The position numbers and the translations under genes were made by a program. A stretch of DNA of 64,000 bases. Source: Eubacterium ventriosum (GTDB lineage: Bacteria > Bacillota > Clostridia > Lachnospirales > Lachnospiraceae). The stretch lies in contig NZ_CP102282.1 in assembly GCF_025150745.1 (NCBI RefSeq), positions 631,501 to 695,500 of the forward strand, given 5' to 3'. Positions 1 to 9,294 of this stretch are shown here, piece by piece. The notes beneath the pieces were generated by a model. The model saw only the letters and a program-made list of their open reading frames with translations, was not told the origin of the DNA and searched no databases. Within the stretch, counting starts at the first letter, position 1. Each line of letters begins with the position of its first letter.

Positions 1-767
1 CAACAGATGAAAGTGATGAAATCGGACAGCAGACAATGACAGACAACTTAGTAAACCAGGGTTACAACGCTTTAATGTTAAGCCCAATCTCAGATTCAAA
101 CTTAACAGCATCAGTTGATAACGCTAAAGGCAAAAAGATTCCTACAATTAACGTAAACGATGGATTAATCGCATCAGCAGATTACTTCGTAGGACCAGAT
201 GCTTACCAGAATGGTGAATTAGCAGCTGAATGGGTTTCAAAACAGCTTGGTGACAAAGGTGATGTAGCTATCGTAATCGGTATGGCAAAAGCTTTCGCAG
301 CTCGTGAAAGAACAGCAGGATTCAAGGGATGGATCAAAGACAACAATTCAGGACTTAACGTAGTAGCAGAACAGAATGCTGACTGGGATAGACAGAAAGC
401 TAAAGAATTAGCAAGCACATGGATTCAGCAGAACCCAGACTTAAAGGCTATCTTCTGTAACAATGATGATATGGCTTTAGGTGTAGTAGAAGCAGTTGAA
501 GAAGCTAAGAAAGATATCTTAGTAGTAGGTGTTGATGGTATCGGTGAAGCTTATGACTCAATCAGAGCTGGTAAGTTAGATGCAACAGTTGATTCATTTG
601 GTTACTATATGTCACAGGTTGCTACAGAAGTAACATTAAGAGTATTAGCTGGACAGGATATTCCTAGAGTAACACATACTCCACAGGCTCTTATCGATAA
701 GACTAACGTAGATAAAGACGCAAAAGACATCATTGGTTGGACAGATCCAAAATATGTATCAGAATAG
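1..767 (+). CDS. Sugar ABC transporter substrate-binding protein, RbsB-like (5' end outside window)
   Basis: Periplasmic-binding-protein-like type 1 fold that would capture a sugar outside the cell and deliver it to the downstream ATPase and permease. The reading frame is open from the first bases of the window, before the first internal ATG at 36, so the lipoprotein signal and the first part of the N-lobe lie upstream. Visible family features are a segment starting NQGYNALMLSPISD (place where sugar-binding proteins read 'I..P.D'), NDDMALGVVEA, and VVGVDGIGEAYDSIRAGKLDATV, the usual C-lobe signature of ribose/allose/galactose binders. It is followed by an RbsA-type ATPase and RbsC-type permease. 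The sugar cannot be fixed from sequence; ribose is favoured by the PfkB kinase and RpiB isomerase downstream, allose is an alternative. Confidence 0.92.
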   Translation, partial: TDESDEIGQQTMTDNLVNQGYNALMLSPISDSNLTASVDNAKGKKIPTINVNDGLIASADYFVGPDAYQNGELAAEWVSKQLGDKGDVAIVIGMAKAFAARERTAGFKGWIKDNNSGLNVVAEQNADWDRQKAKELASTWIQQNPDLKAIFCNNDDMALGVVEAVEEAKKDILVVGVDGIGEAYDSIRAGKLDATVDSFGYYMSQVATEVTLRVLAGQDIPRVTHTPQALIDKTNVDKDAKDIIGWTDPKYVSE

Positions 768-803
768 TTTAGACACAATAATTTAGAAGATTTGATTTGT
801 AAA

Positions 804-831
804 GTGGGAGAAAGGTAAAACTTTCTCCCAC
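804..831 (+). promoter_or_regulatory. Intercistronic hairpin between binding-protein and ATPase genes
   Basis: A perfect 11-bp stem (GTGGGAGAAAG at 804-814 pairing with 821-831) with a 6-nt loop and no T-run after it. Position between a binding-protein gene and its transporter genes suggests an mRNA-stabilising or partial-attenuation element that keeps binding-protein message in excess, as is common in such operons. That role is inference; the hairpin is seen directly. Confidence 0.6.
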
Positions 832-852
832 ATATATAAAGGAGGAACGATT

Positions 853-2349
853 ATGGCGAAGGCTGTTGAATTTGTTAAGATTAACAAACGCTTTCCGGGA
901 GTACACGTCCTTAAAGATATCTCTTTTTCAGTAGAAGAAGGTGAAGTTCATGCATTGCTTGGTGAAAATGGTGCAGGAAAATCAACACTATTGAATATTT
1001 TGCATGGAGTTTATCCTGAATATGAAGGAGAGGTAAGACTTCATGGTGAAAAGGTAAGCTTTAAAGACACAAATGATGCTATTGTAAATGGCAAAATATC
1101 TAAGGTTCATCAGGAAACATTGGTAGTAAAAGATCTTACCGTTGGACAGAACGTAACAATGGGATATGAACCTAAAAAAGGAATCTTTATTGATTTCAAA
1201 AAAATGAATAAAGATGTAGACGTAATATTAGAAGACTTAAACTGTAACTTTAAATCATCAGATTTGGTTGCAACATTAACAGCAGGTGAAATGCAGATGT
1301 TAGCAATTGCAAGAGCATTATATCATCATTCAACGATTATATCTCTTGACGAGCCAACAGCTTCACTTACAACAAAAGAAACAGAAGCTTTGTTTGAAGT
1401 AGTAAGAAAACTTAAAAAACAGGGCGTAACAATATTATATGTAAGTCATAGATTGGAAGAAATTTTCCAGATTTGTGACAGAGCAACAATTCTTCGAGAT
1501 GGAGAATATATCCAGACAATGGACATTGCAAGTACTACAAGAGATGAACTGATTCACGCAATGGTTGGTCGAAATGTTGCAGCAGTGGCATCAAGACTTA
1601 AACCTAGTCCAATGACAGATGAAGTAGTATTAAAAGTAGAACATTTATGTAATGAAAATTATAATGATGTAAGTTTTGAACTTCACAAAGGCGAAATCTT
1701 AGGATTCTTCGGATTAGTTGGAGCAGGAAGAACTGAAGTCATGAGAACACTGATTGGTGCAGATCAGAGAACATCAGGAAAGATTATTCTTAAAGGTAAA
1801 GAAGTAAAGAATGGCTGGAATACAACAAAAGCCTTAAAAGCCGGCATCGGTTTATTACCTGAAGACAGAAAAACACAGGGATTTATGAATCTTTCTAATA
1901 ACTATGAAAATATAGCAATATCAAGCTTAGAGAAATATATGACAGGTCCATTTACAGACACAAAGAAGAAGATTAAAAACGCAGAAGTTTACTTCGAAGA
2001 AATGGACGTACATCCAAGACGTGTTGATTATATGACAAGCAACATGTCAGGTGGTAACCAGCAGAAAGTTATTTTGGCAAGATGGATGTCTACAGATGTA
2101 GATATAATTATCTTCGATGAACCTACAAAAGGTGTTGACGTAGGTGCTAAGGCAGAAATTTACAGACTTATGGAACAGTTAGTAGAAGATGGAAAGAGTA
2201 TTATCGTAGTTTCATCAGAATTACCTGAAGCCATGGGTATAAGCGACAGAATGATAATTATGAGTGAAGGAAAAATAACAGCTGAGTTAACAAATAAGGT
2301 TGACTTTGTAGAAGATTCAATTCTTGATTTAGCAATTGGAGGTAATTAA
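853..2349 (+). CDS. Sugar ABC transporter ATP-binding protein, RbsA/MglA-like
   Basis: Double-domain ATPase (498 residues, normal for RbsA/MglA) that powers monosaccharide import at the inner face of the membrane. Domain 1 has Walker A GENGAGKST at residues 37-45, an altered signature beginning LTAGEMQ, and Walker B ending SLDEPTASL. Domain 2 has a degenerate P-loop (GLVGAGRTE), a good signature MSGGNQQKV and Walker B FDEPTKGVD. That asymmetry is usual in this family. Strong ribosome site AAGGAGG sits 7 nt before the ATG. It lies 85 bp after the binding-protein gene and its stop is 1 bp before the permease start, so the three form one operon. Confidence 0.95.
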   Translation: MAKAVEFVKINKRFPGVHVLKDISFSVEEGEVHALLGENGAGKSTLLNILHGVYPEYEGEVRLHGEKVSFKDTNDAIVNGKISKVHQETLVVKDLTVGQNVTMGYEPKKGIFIDFKKMNKDVDVILEDLNCNFKSSDLVATLTAGEMQMLAIARALYHHSTIISLDEPTASLTTKETEALFEVVRKLKKQGVTILYVSHRLEEIFQICDRATILRDGEYIQTMDIASTTRDELIHAMVGRNVAAVASRLKPSPMTDEVVLKVEHLCNENYNDVSFELHKGEILGFFGLVGAGRTEVMRTLIGADQRTSGKIILKGKEVKNGWNTTKALKAGIGLLPEDRKTQGFMNLSNNYENIAISSLEKYMTGPFTDTKKKIKNAEVYFEEMDVHPRRVDYMTSNMSGGNQQKVILARWMSTDVDIIIFDEPTKGVDVGAKAEIYRLMEQLVEDGKSIIVVSSELPEAMGISDRMIIMSEGKITAELTNKVDFVEDSILDLAIGGN

Positions 2350-2350
2350 A

Positions 2351-3328
2351 ATGAAGAATATATGGAATAAATATAAACGTGAGTTTGTAGTATTGCTGGC
2401 AACCTTGGTTATGGCAGTTGTCTTTACAGTACTAAACAGTAACTTTTTAAATTATAACAACTTTGTAACTATTTTACAGCAGATGGTATTAAACGGTGTA
2501 CTTGCAGTAGGTATGATGTTTACAATCATCACAGGTGGTATCGACCTTTCAGTAGGTTGTACATACGCAATTACAGGTATTATAGTTGCTTCATGTACAG
2601 TAAACTATGGAATGAATCCATTCCTTGGAATTTTAGTAGGACTTGTAGTTGGTGCAGTTCTTGGTGCATTTAACGGATTCTTAATTAATAAGATGAAGTT
2701 ACAGCCATTTATCGCAACATTAGGTACAATGAGTTTATACAGAGGTCTTGCTTACGTAGTAACAGGTGGTGTACCTGTAACAAACGTTCCGGACTCATAC
2801 AGAAACATCTTCAACGGAGAATTAGTTGGAGGAATCAGATACTACATTATAGTTATGGTAGTTGTATTCGTAGTAGCACACATTCTTTTATCAAAGATGA
2901 GAAGTGGTGATTACTTATATGCAGTAGGTGGAAACGAAGAAGCAGCTAAGTTATCAGGTGTTAACGTAGTTAAGACAAAATACATTGCATACATCTTCTG
3001 TGGTGTTTGCTCAGCAATTGCAGGTATGATTATGTTAGCAAGCTTAGGTTCAGCAGAAGCAACAGCAGGTAGCGGATATGAAACAAACGCAATCGCAGCA
3101 GCAGCTATCGGTGGAACAAGAATGGCAGGTGGTAAAGGTACAGCACTTGGAACATTCATCGGTGCATTAATGTTAGCAGTATTAAAAGTAGGTATGGTAG
3201 TTATCAACGTTGACTCATTCTGGCAGTTCGTTGTAACTGGTATTATTATCATCGTAGCTTCATACTTCGAATTCATTCAGCAGGACGTTGCAGGATTTAT
3301 TTCAAGACATAAGAAAGCTGCAAACTAA
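2351..3328 (+). CDS. Sugar ABC transporter permease, RbsC-like
   Basis: Integral membrane permease of the BPD_transp_2 (RbsC/XylH/AlsC) family, 325 residues, with about eight to ten hydrophobic spans. Family marks include TGGIDLSVG after the second span, NG.L..K..LQPFIATLGTMS in the middle and the conserved loop with AVGGNEEAAKLSGVNV. The reading frame is open to a TTG at 2336, but GGAGG at 2338-2342 is correctly spaced before the ATG at 2351, so I use that start. Translation probably couples with the ATPase gene, whose stop ends at 2349. A terminator-like hairpin follows at 3398. Confidence 0.95.
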   Translation: MKNIWNKYKREFVVLLATLVMAVVFTVLNSNFLNYNNFVTILQQMVLNGVLAVGMMFTIITGGIDLSVGCTYAITGIIVASCTVNYGMNPFLGILVGLVVGAVLGAFNGFLINKMKLQPFIATLGTMSLYRGLAYVVTGGVPVTNVPDSYRNIFNGELVGGIRYYIIVMVVVFVVAHILLSKMRSGDYLYAVGGNEEAAKLSGVNVVKTKYIAYIFCGVCSAIAGMIMLASLGSAEATAGSGYETNAIAAAAIGGTRMAGGKGTALGTFIGALMLAVLKVGMVVINVDSFWQFVVTGIIIIVASYFEFIQQDVAGFISRHKKAAN

Positions 3329-3397
3329 AAAATAAACCGCAAAAAATTAATAAACATTGCGGCACTAATATATTTTCAATATGAATTGAATTATAAT

Positions 3398-3437
3398 AAA
3401 GGCGCAGGGAAAAATAAACTTTGCGCCTTTATTCTTT
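3398..3437 (+). terminator. Rho-independent terminator after the transporter genes
   Basis: AAAGGCGCA (3398-3406) pairs with TGCGCCTTT (3422-3430), followed by a T-rich run. The kinase gene starts 54 bp past the stem without a clear promoter of its own, so the terminator may be leaky and set relative expression of transporter and enzymes. Confidence 0.75.
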
Positions 3438-3483
3438 TTAATAATAGGAAACAAAATAAGTTTAGAGTAGGAGGAAAATAAGG

Positions 3484-4383
3484 ATGAATAAGAAAATCAC
3501 AGTTATCGGAAGTTTAAACTATGATGTTATCTTAAAAATTCCAAGATTACCTTTTAAAGGTGAAACATTAACAGCCAACGGAGCAGCATTTAGTGCCGGC
3601 GGAAAAGGTGCTAATCAGGCAGTTCAGGCAGCAAAATTAAAAACTCCAACTTATATGGTAGGATGTGTTGGAACAGATGCATCAGCAGACTTTTTGGTTA
3701 ACACAGCAAAAGAGTATGGTGTAAATGTTGATTATATTAGAAAAGTACCCGGAAGTAGTGGAATGGGAGTTATAAACGCAGTTGAAGACGGAAGCGTTTA
3801 TGCATGTATCGTAAGAGGTGCAAACTTTGAGGTTACAAAGGAAGATGTAGACAATGCAATGCCTATTCTTAAAGAATCAGGTGTATGTATTCTACAGAAC
3901 GAGATTCCGGTAGAAATTATTGTTTATGCAATTGATAAGGCAAAAGAAGCAGGATGTACAGTTGTATTAAATGCAGCACCTGCAATAGAATTACCTGAAG
4001 AATGTTTAAGTAAGGTAGACATTCTTGTAGTAAATGAAGTTGAGGCAGAATTTTACTGTCACGAAAAAATCGACTCAGTTGAAAAGGCAAAAACAGAAAT
4101 TAAGAAAATGGCAGAAAAATACAATAATAATGTTATTTTCACACTTGGAAAAGATGGAGCAGTGGCTTACGAAAATGGAACAATTGAATTTATTCCGGCA
4201 ATGAAAGTAGATGCGATTGAAACAACAGGAGCAGGAGATTCATATATCGGAGCAGTAAGTCATTCAATAATTGAAGGAAAGAGCCTGATTGAGGCTTGTA
4301 AGTTTGCAACTAAGTGTAGTGCAATTACAGTTTGCCGAATGGGAGCACAGCCTTCAATGCCAACTTTGGAGGACGTGGAATAA
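3484..4383 (+). CDS. rbsK: PfkB-family carbohydrate kinase, ribokinase-like
   Basis: Cytoplasmic sugar kinase (299 residues, normal length for ribokinase) expected to phosphorylate the imported sugar at O5 using ATP. N-terminal VIGSLNYDVIL and the GGKGANQAVQAAKL segment (about residues 38-52) match PfkB signature 1; the C-terminal TTGAGDSYIGA (about 247-257) is the anion-hole/catalytic Asp signature 2, with TTGAGD replacing the common DTTGAGD order. Ribosome site AGGAGG lies at 3470. Context with an RbsABC-type importer and RpiB favours ribokinase; kinases for other pentoses or for allose cannot be excluded. Confidence 0.88.
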   Translation: MNKKITVIGSLNYDVILKIPRLPFKGETLTANGAAFSAGGKGANQAVQAAKLKTPTYMVGCVGTDASADFLVNTAKEYGVNVDYIRKVPGSSGMGVINAVEDGSVYACIVRGANFEVTKEDVDNAMPILKESGVCILQNEIPVEIIVYAIDKAKEAGCTVVLNAAPAIELPEECLSKVDILVVNEVEAEFYCHEKIDSVEKAKTEIKKMAEKYNNNVIFTLGKDGAVAYENGTIEFIPAMKVDAIETTGAGDSYIGAVSHSIIEGKSLIEACKFATKCSAITVCRMGAQPSMPTLEDVE

Positions 4384-4396
4384 ACCCCGATTATTA

Positions 4397-4426
4397 TTGA
4401 CATTTTTAACCATTGAAGGATATTAT
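4397..4426 (+). promoter_or_regulatory. Sigma-A promoter of the DeoR/rpiB unit
   Basis: A consensus -35 TTGACA (4397-4402), 18-bp spacer and -10 TATTAT (4421-4426), placed 55 bp before the DeoR-family start. This gives the regulator and isomerase their own transcription start inside the gene cluster. Confidence 0.7.
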
Positions 4427-4438
4427 ATAGGTATAACT

Positions 4439-4457
4439 GTAACGTTTTTATCGTTAC
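4439..4457. promoter_or_regulatory. Palindromic operator candidate in the DeoR leader
   Basis: GTAACG (4439-4444) and CGTTAC (4452-4457) form a perfect inverted repeat with a 7-nt centre. It begins 12 bp after the -10 box, so over or just after the expected transcription start, an ideal place for repression. The adjacent DeoR-family protein is the natural candidate to bind it, which would make the unit autoregulated. The protein-site pairing is inference. Confidence 0.55.
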
Positions 4458-4480
4458 GGTGACACACAGGAGGAAAAGAT

Positions 4481-5221
4481 ATGATACCTTATGAAAGAAG
4501 ATTACAAATAGCAGAATTGCTTGAGCAGAATGAGGTTGTATCTTTGGATGAGTTTTGTAGATCTTTAGGGGGTGTCTCGGAATCGACAGTTAGAAGAGAT
4601 TTAAAAACCATGGAGAAAGAGGGAGAGATAACATTACTAAGAGGTGGCGGAGCTTGTTTAAAAAGAGGCAGCTATGAAGTTCCTGTTCTTTCAAAGAAAA
4701 GTAAGAATGTCAAACAGAAGGATGGAATTGCTAAGGTTGCAGCAAGTCTTGTAAATGACGGTGATTCGATTTATATCGATTCAGGAAGTACAGCCTTAGA
4801 TATGGTTAAATATTTAAAAGACAAAAACATAACAGTTGTAACAACAAATGCATTAATATGTTCAGAGTTGCAATCTCCTAATATTAAGTGTATTATAGCA
4901 GGTGGTGAAATCAATATTACTACTGCTTCAATTAGAGGAATTACAACAAACAACTTTTTAAAGAGTTACTATTTTGACAAAGCTTTTGTAGGAATATCCG
5001 GTTTCTCAAAAGAAGCAGGGTTTAACACACCGGATTTGTTAGAAGCTGAAAAGAAACGTATTGTCTGCAAGAATTCAGGCAAGGCGTATATAGTAGCCGA
5101 CAGTAGCAAGTCTGGCAAAAGCACATTATGTAAGGTACTTGACTTAGAACAGGCAACTTTAATTTGTGACAAAGTGACAGATGTAGTTGAAGCTGCAGCA
5201 GAATATATTATTGCTGAATAG
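4481..5221 (+). CDS. DeoR/GlpR-family transcriptional regulator
   Basis: 246-residue repressor-type protein. The N-terminal DeoR winged helix-turn-helix (about residues 1-57) carries the family signature SESTVRRDLKTMEKEGEI and RGGGA. The C-terminal DeoRC sugar-phosphate sensor domain contains DGDSIYIDSGSTALDM (phosphate-binding Ser/Gly turn), VVTTNALI and the late FVGISGFS motif. A ribosome site GGAGG precedes the ATG by 9 nt. It presumably senses a sugar phosphate made by the neighbouring kinase and controls this locus; the palindrome at 4439-4457 is a likely target. Confidence 0.92.
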   Translation: MIPYERRLQIAELLEQNEVVSLDEFCRSLGGVSESTVRRDLKTMEKEGEITLLRGGGACLKRGSYEVPVLSKKSKNVKQKDGIAKVAASLVNDGDSIYIDSGSTALDMVKYLKDKNITVVTTNALICSELQSPNIKCIIAGGEINITTASIRGITTNNFLKSYYFDKAFVGISGFSKEAGFNTPDLLEAEKKRIVCKNSGKAYIVADSSKSGKSTLCKVLDLEQATLICDKVTDVVEAAAEYIIAE

Positions 5222-5252
5222 AATTGTAGTGCAAAAGACAGAGGTGAACAAT

Positions 5253-5705
5253 ATGAAAATTGGAATTGGAAATGATCATGTAGCAGTTGAAATGAAGAAT
5301 GAAATCAAGGCATATCTTGAAGAAAAAGGACATGAAGTTGTAGATTTCGGTACAAATTCTTCTGAGAGATGTAATTACCCTGTATATGGCGAGGCAGTAG
5401 CCAATGCCATTGTTAACGGTGAAGTAGATTGTGGTGTTTTAATTTGTGGAACAGGTGTAGGAATTTCACTTTCAGCTAACAAGGTTAACGGAATTAGAGC
5501 CTGCGTATGTAGCGAGCCATATAGCGCAAGATTATCTAAGCAGCATAACAACACTAACATTATTGCATTTGGCGCAAGAGTTATTGGCATAGAACTTGCA
5601 AAAATGATAGTAGATGAATGGCTTAATGCAGAATATGAAGGTGGCCGTCATCAGGTTAGAATCGATATGATTAAAGACATCGAGGAAAAACAGAAACAGA
5701 AGTAA
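5253..5705 (+). CDS. rpiB: Ribose-5-phosphate isomerase B
   Basis: RpiB/LacAB-family isomerase (150 residues, typical) interconverting ribose 5-phosphate and ribulose 5-phosphate in the pentose phosphate pathway. It shows GNDHVAVEMK at the N-terminus (family form 'GsDHaG'), the conserved CNYPVY phosphate-binding stretch and VLICGTGVGISLSANK with the catalytic Cys. The frame is open back to 5187, but only the ATG at 5253 has a ribosome site (AGAGGTG) and starts at the conserved MKIGIGNDH. It follows the DeoR gene by 31 bp, so they are co-transcribed. Members of this family also act on allose 6-phosphate, so the substrate stays provisional. Confidence 0.93.
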   Translation: MKIGIGNDHVAVEMKNEIKAYLEEKGHEVVDFGTNSSERCNYPVYGEAVANAIVNGEVDCGVLICGTGVGISLSANKVNGIRACVCSEPYSARLSKQHNNTNIIAFGARVIGIELAKMIVDEWLNAEYEGGRHQVRIDMIKDIEEKQKQK

Positions 5706-5788
5706 TTTGCTATTTATAAATGGTAGATTATTAATGTAATAGTAATGTAACAGAAGAGTAATGGAATAAAAAGACAAGGAGAGATACT

Positions 5789-6025
5789 ATGAAGATTAAA
5801 AACATTGAAAACCCTGAAGAATTTTTAAAGGTAATTGACAGTTGTAAAGGAAGAGTTGAATTAATAACAGATGATGGAGACAGATTAAACTTAAAATCAA
5901 AGTTATGTCAGTTAGTTTCATTGTCAACAATTTTCTCTTCAGCAGCTAAGATTCCTGAAATGGAAATTGTAGCTCATGAATTAGAAGATTCAAAGAAAAT
6001 AATGGACTACTTAATGGGTTGCTAA
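5789..6025 (+). CDS. Small protein of unknown function at the end of the sugar operon
   Basis: 78-residue acidic/basic mixed protein, no membrane segment. I do not recognise a family. It contains ELITDDGDRLNLKSKL, then a hydrophobic Ser-rich middle and a helical C-terminus ending MGC. Good ribosome site AGGAGAG precedes the ATG. It lies 83 bp after rpiB, before a strong terminator at 6107, so it is probably the last gene of the unit. A regulatory or adaptor role would be pure guesswork. Confidence 0.7.
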   Translation: MKIKNIENPEEFLKVIDSCKGRVELITDDGDRLNLKSKLCQLVSLSTIFSSAAKIPEMEIVAHELEDSKKIMDYLMGC

Positions 6026-6106
6026 TTGATAAGATTACAGTGTAGAAATTTTAAATAGTATAGAAATAATTTTCTAAAAAGCGCGTTCAAAGAGACTTAA
6101 AAAGTC

Positions 6107-6152
6107 AAAAGACCTGTTGCACTTTAAACTTGGTGCGACAGGTCTTTTTTAT
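6107..6152 (+). terminator. Strong Rho-independent terminator
   Basis: AAAAGACCTGTTGCA at 6107-6121 pairs almost perfectly with 6133-6147, followed by a T-run. It closes the sugar operon and, being symmetric with A and T tails, could also stop the convergent gene at 6226. Confidence 0.88.
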
Positions 6153-6225
6153 TAATAGGAAAAATCTATTAATTTAAAATCCAACTGAGGATATAAACCT
6201 ATACTTAATAAGCTTAGTGAAAAGA

Positions 6226-6495
6226 TTAATCCTCTTCAATAACATAGAAGTCAAGATAGTCGAAATCTATTGATTCCACAAAACTGTCTGCATAAAATCT
6301 TGTTCGCGCAATACGTTTAAACTCGTTAATATTTGAATCAAGCCATATTGGATTGCTTAAATCAAATTCCTCGCAAATCTGTTCAAGAGCCATAAAAACC
6401 TTATGAGTTCTTGTCTCGTCAGGAATATCCAATTCAATAGTAGTGCTTTGTAACATTTTATTACTTTTAAAAGTACGTCCCCAAACTCTAAACAT
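6226..6495 (-). CDS. Conserved small protein of unknown function
   Basis: 89-residue acidic cytoplasmic protein starting MFRVWGR and ending DYLDFYVIEED. The pattern (W-G-R/K, DETRTHKVF, ICEEFDLSNPIWLDSN, DSFVESIDFDYL) resembles small hypothetical proteins that recur in Lachnospiraceae genomes, as far as I can recall; no function is known to me. The frame extends further upstream, but the extra N-terminus would be an implausible Phe/Tyr-rich stretch, and GGAG lies 7-8 nt before the ATG at 6495, so I use the short form. Confidence 0.75.
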   Translation of the reverse strand: MFRVWGRTFKSNKMLQSTTIELDIPDETRTHKVFMALEQICEEFDLSNPIWLDSNINEFKRIARTRFYADSFVESIDFDYLDFYVIEED

Positions 6496-6775
6496 AATAA
6501 TCTCCGTTCCATTAATATAGTATAAATAACATAATATAAATCCAAAGTAAGTGTAAGGGAAAACGGAGTAAAAGTAAAGAAAAAAGAAGTTAGACAAAAC
6601 TAACGCATAAGTATAAGTTTAACTTTAAATATTGTTAGAATAATGATATACTTAGGGGTAATGAGCACTATAAATAAGTGAGAAATGTATGGTAGTCATA
6701 AACAAAAAAAGAGGGAAGAGATGAAATAGGCATAGCTGTTTATACCGTTTTAAGAAAAGCGGAATGGAGTATTAT

Positions 6776-8827
6776 ATGGGAAATAAAAGAAAGAAAAAAT
6801 TACAGACTCAGGTAGGAAAATATTTAAAGGGACCGTTGTATTTTATTGCATTTTGGATAATGATTAATGTGATTACATATGCCATTGATGTAAGAGCAGG
6901 CGTAGTAATGAGTCTTGCCACATTTGTTTACATTATTTTAATGCTAAGCATAGCTATTAAGTATAATTCCAACGTAACTAAGAGACTTATAGACTTCGGA
7001 AGTGCTTACAGTCTGGTTCAACGACAGATGCTTAAGGAAATGGATGTGCCATATGGCCTTATTGACGAAAACGGAAAGATACTATGGACTAACAACCAGT
7101 TTGATACTTTATTTGAAAAGAGTGTTTTAAATAAGAACATTATGAATATTTTTGAAGGCATTAAGCCGGAATATTTGGTTTTTGATGACGAGAAACCTAA
7201 TCACGTTAAGCTTAGTTATAAAGACAAATTATTTGCGGTAACATTAACCAAGTTTGAGCTGAAAAATGATTATGAGGACAGCGCCCTTAATCTTTTGGAA
7301 GAAAATAGCGGTCAGTTAATTTCCATTTATTTAAGAGATGAAACATTAATCAGCAAGCTGGAAAAAGAGACTAAGGAAGAACGACTTGTAACGGCAAATA
7401 TTTATATTGATAACTATGACGAAGTGGTACAAAGTGTTGAAAACACACGAAGAACCCTTTTGGTAGCTTTAATAGACAGAAAGATTAATGTTTATTTTTC
7501 TCAATATGACGGAATTGTCAGAAAGCTTGAAAATGACAAGTATTTTGTAGTTTTCAAAACAAAATATATAAGCAAGATGCAGACTAACAAGTTTGCAATT
7601 CTTGACGAAGTAAAAACAGTTAATATAGGAAACAGCCTTCCTGTAACAATCAGTATCGGTATTGGTATGGGAGGAAACAGTCTGGTACAGAATTATGATT
7701 TGTCCACAACAGCCATTGACATGGCGCTTGGACGTGGCGGTGACCAGGCAGTGTTAAAAGACGGTAGTAAGGTTTATTATTACGGTGGAAAGACCAAATC
7801 AGTAGAAAAGAACACAAAAGTTAAATCAAGAGTAAAAGCCACAGCGTTTAGAGATTTGATTGAAACAAAAGAGAATCTTTATATTATGGGACATCATATA
7901 GGGGATAATGATTCCTTTGGCGCCGCAATAGGCTTATACAGAGTTGGAAAGACTATCGGAAAGAAGACGCACATTGTACTTGGAGATGTAAGTGGCAGTG
8001 TAGTTCCTTTAGTTGATGAATTTAAGAACTCAGACTCATATGATGAAGATATGTTTATTACAGGACCGGAAGCAGTTGCTGAAATGACTAAGAATGACGC
8101 CCTTATTATAGTTGACTGTAACAGAGCCTCATATACAGAATATCCTGAGCTTGTAAGAAGAGCCCAGTGTATAATTGTATTTGACCACCATAGACAGACA
8201 ACGGATTGCATTGACAATGCCCAGCTTTCATATGTTGAGTTATCATCATCATCAACTTGTGAAATGGTTGTTGAAATAATGCAGTACATTAATGAAACAG
8301 TTAAGCTTACAAAGCTTGATGCAGAGGCTTTATATGGCGGTATTATGGTTGATACAAACAACTTTATAAACCGTACAGGTGTAAGAACTTTTGAAGCGGC
8401 AGCATATTTGAAGAAGAATGGTGCAGATGTTGCAAGAGTAAGAAGAATGTTCAGGGATGATTTGTCAGATTACAAGGCTAAGGCATTGGCAATTCAGAAT
8501 ACTGAAATCTTTATGGATGGATACGCATTGTCAGTATGTAGTCCACAGGGTGCATCTTCACCTACAATTGTAGGCGCCCAGGCAGCCAATGAATTATTAA
8601 ATGTAAAAAATGTAAAAGCATCATTTGTATGTACACCATACAATGATCAGGTATATATAAGTGCCCGCTCAATTGACAAAATCAACGTTCAGGTTATTAT
8701 GGAACAGTTTGGTGGTGGCGGACACATGAATCTTGCCGGAGCTCAGGTTAGAAATAAGACAACCGGCGAGGTTATCGTTATGTTAAAGAAAGTTATTGAA
8801 ACGATGATAGAGGAAGGAGAAATTTAA
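6776..8827 (+). CDS. gdpP: Cyclic-di-AMP phosphodiesterase, GdpP/DHH family
   Basis: Membrane-anchored enzyme hydrolysing c-di-AMP, so it affects cell-wall and osmotic homeostasis. Order: two N-terminal membrane spans (about residues 20-65), a PAS-like segment, a degenerate GGDEF-like domain, then DHH and DHHA1 domains. Catalytic metal ligands are visible in [14 protein letters not shown] (about 370), IVDCNR and FDHHRQTTD (about 468); [11 protein letters not shown] (about 647) marks DHHA1. 683 residues is normal. A start at 6764 is possible, but GGAG at 6766-6769 is well spaced only for the ATG at 6776. The stop overlaps the rplI start by one base, the usual Firmicute order gdpP-rplI-dnaB. 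Confidence 0.95.
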   Translation: MGNKRKKKLQTQVGKYLKGPLYFIAFWIMINVITYAIDVRAGVVMSLATFVYIILMLSIAIKYNSNVTKRLIDFGSAYSLVQRQMLKEMDVPYGLIDENGKILWTNNQFDTLFEKSVLNKNIMNIFEGIKPEYLVFDDEKPNHVKLSYKDKLFAVTLTKFELKNDYEDSALNLLEENSGQLISIYLRDETLISKLEKETKEERLVTANIYIDNYDEVVQSVENTRRTLLVALIDRKINVYFSQYDGIVRKLENDKYFVVFKTKYISKMQTNKFAILDEVKTVNIGNSLPVTISIGIGMGGNSLVQNYDLSTTAIDMALGRGGDQAVLKDGSKVYYYGGKTKSVEKNTKVKSRVKATAFRDLIETKENLYIMGHHIGDNDSFGAAIGLYRVGKTIGKKTHIVLGDVSGSVVPLVDEFKNSDSYDEDMFITGPEAVAEMTKNDALIIVDCNRASYTEYPELVRRAQCIIVFDHHRQTTDCIDNAQLSYVELSSSSTCEMVVEIMQYINETVKLTKLDAEALYGGIMVDTNNFINRTGVRTFEAAAYLKKNGADVARVRRMFRDDLSDYKAKALAIQNTEIFMDGYALSVCSPQGASSPTIVGAQAANELLNVKNVKASFVCTPYNDQVYISARSIDKINVQVIMEQFGGGGHMNLAGAQVRNKTTGEVIVMLKKVIETMIEEGEI

Positions 8828-9273
8828 TGAAGGTTATATTATTAGAAGATGTTAAATCTCTTGGGAAAAAAGGAGAGATTGTAAATGTAAATGACGGATA
8901 CGCAAGAAATTTCATTTTGCCTAAAAAGTTAGGTCTTGAGGCAACATCAAAGAACCTTAATGATTTAAAACTTCAGAAGCAGAATGACGAAAAAGTTGCA
9001 CAGGAAAAACTTGATGCAGCAAAGGCATTGGCAGAAGAAATCAAAGAAAAATCAATTACTGTTAAGATTCAGGCAGGGGTAGAAGGAAAGGTATTCGGTT
9101 CTATTTCAAGCAAGGAAATTGCCACAGAAGCAAAGAAGCAGTTAAACATGGATATTGATAAGAAGAAGATTGTAATTCCTGACGCAATTAAGTCACTTGG
9201 AACTTACAACGTTAACATTAAGTTACACAAAGACGTAACAGCTACATTAGCAGTAAAAGTTGAAGCAAAATAA
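8827..9273 (+). CDS. rplI: 50S ribosomal protein L9
   Basis: 148-residue L9. The N-terminal rRNA-binding domain begins [17 protein letters not shown] and holds the signature [13 protein letters not shown]; a Lys/Ala/Glu-rich connecting helix follows (about 45-80), then the C-terminal domain with VFGSIS. The ATG overlaps the last base of the gdpP stop codon (TAATG), so the two are translationally coupled, and dnaB follows 21 bp later. Confidence 0.98.
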   Translation: MKVILLEDVKSLGKKGEIVNVNDGYARNFILPKKLGLEATSKNLNDLKLQKQNDEKVAQEKLDAAKALAEEIKEKSITVKIQAGVEGKVFGSISSKEIATEAKKQLNMDIDKKKIVIPDAIKSLGTYNVNIKLHKDVTATLAVKVEAK

Positions 9274-9294
9274 GAATCCTAAGGAGAATACCAA

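Noticed and set aside
1267-1311. Altered ABC signature (LTAGEMQ) in the first ATPase domain of the RbsA-like protein
   Set aside because: RbsA/MglA proteins normally have a divergent first signature and a degenerate second P-loop; not unusual.
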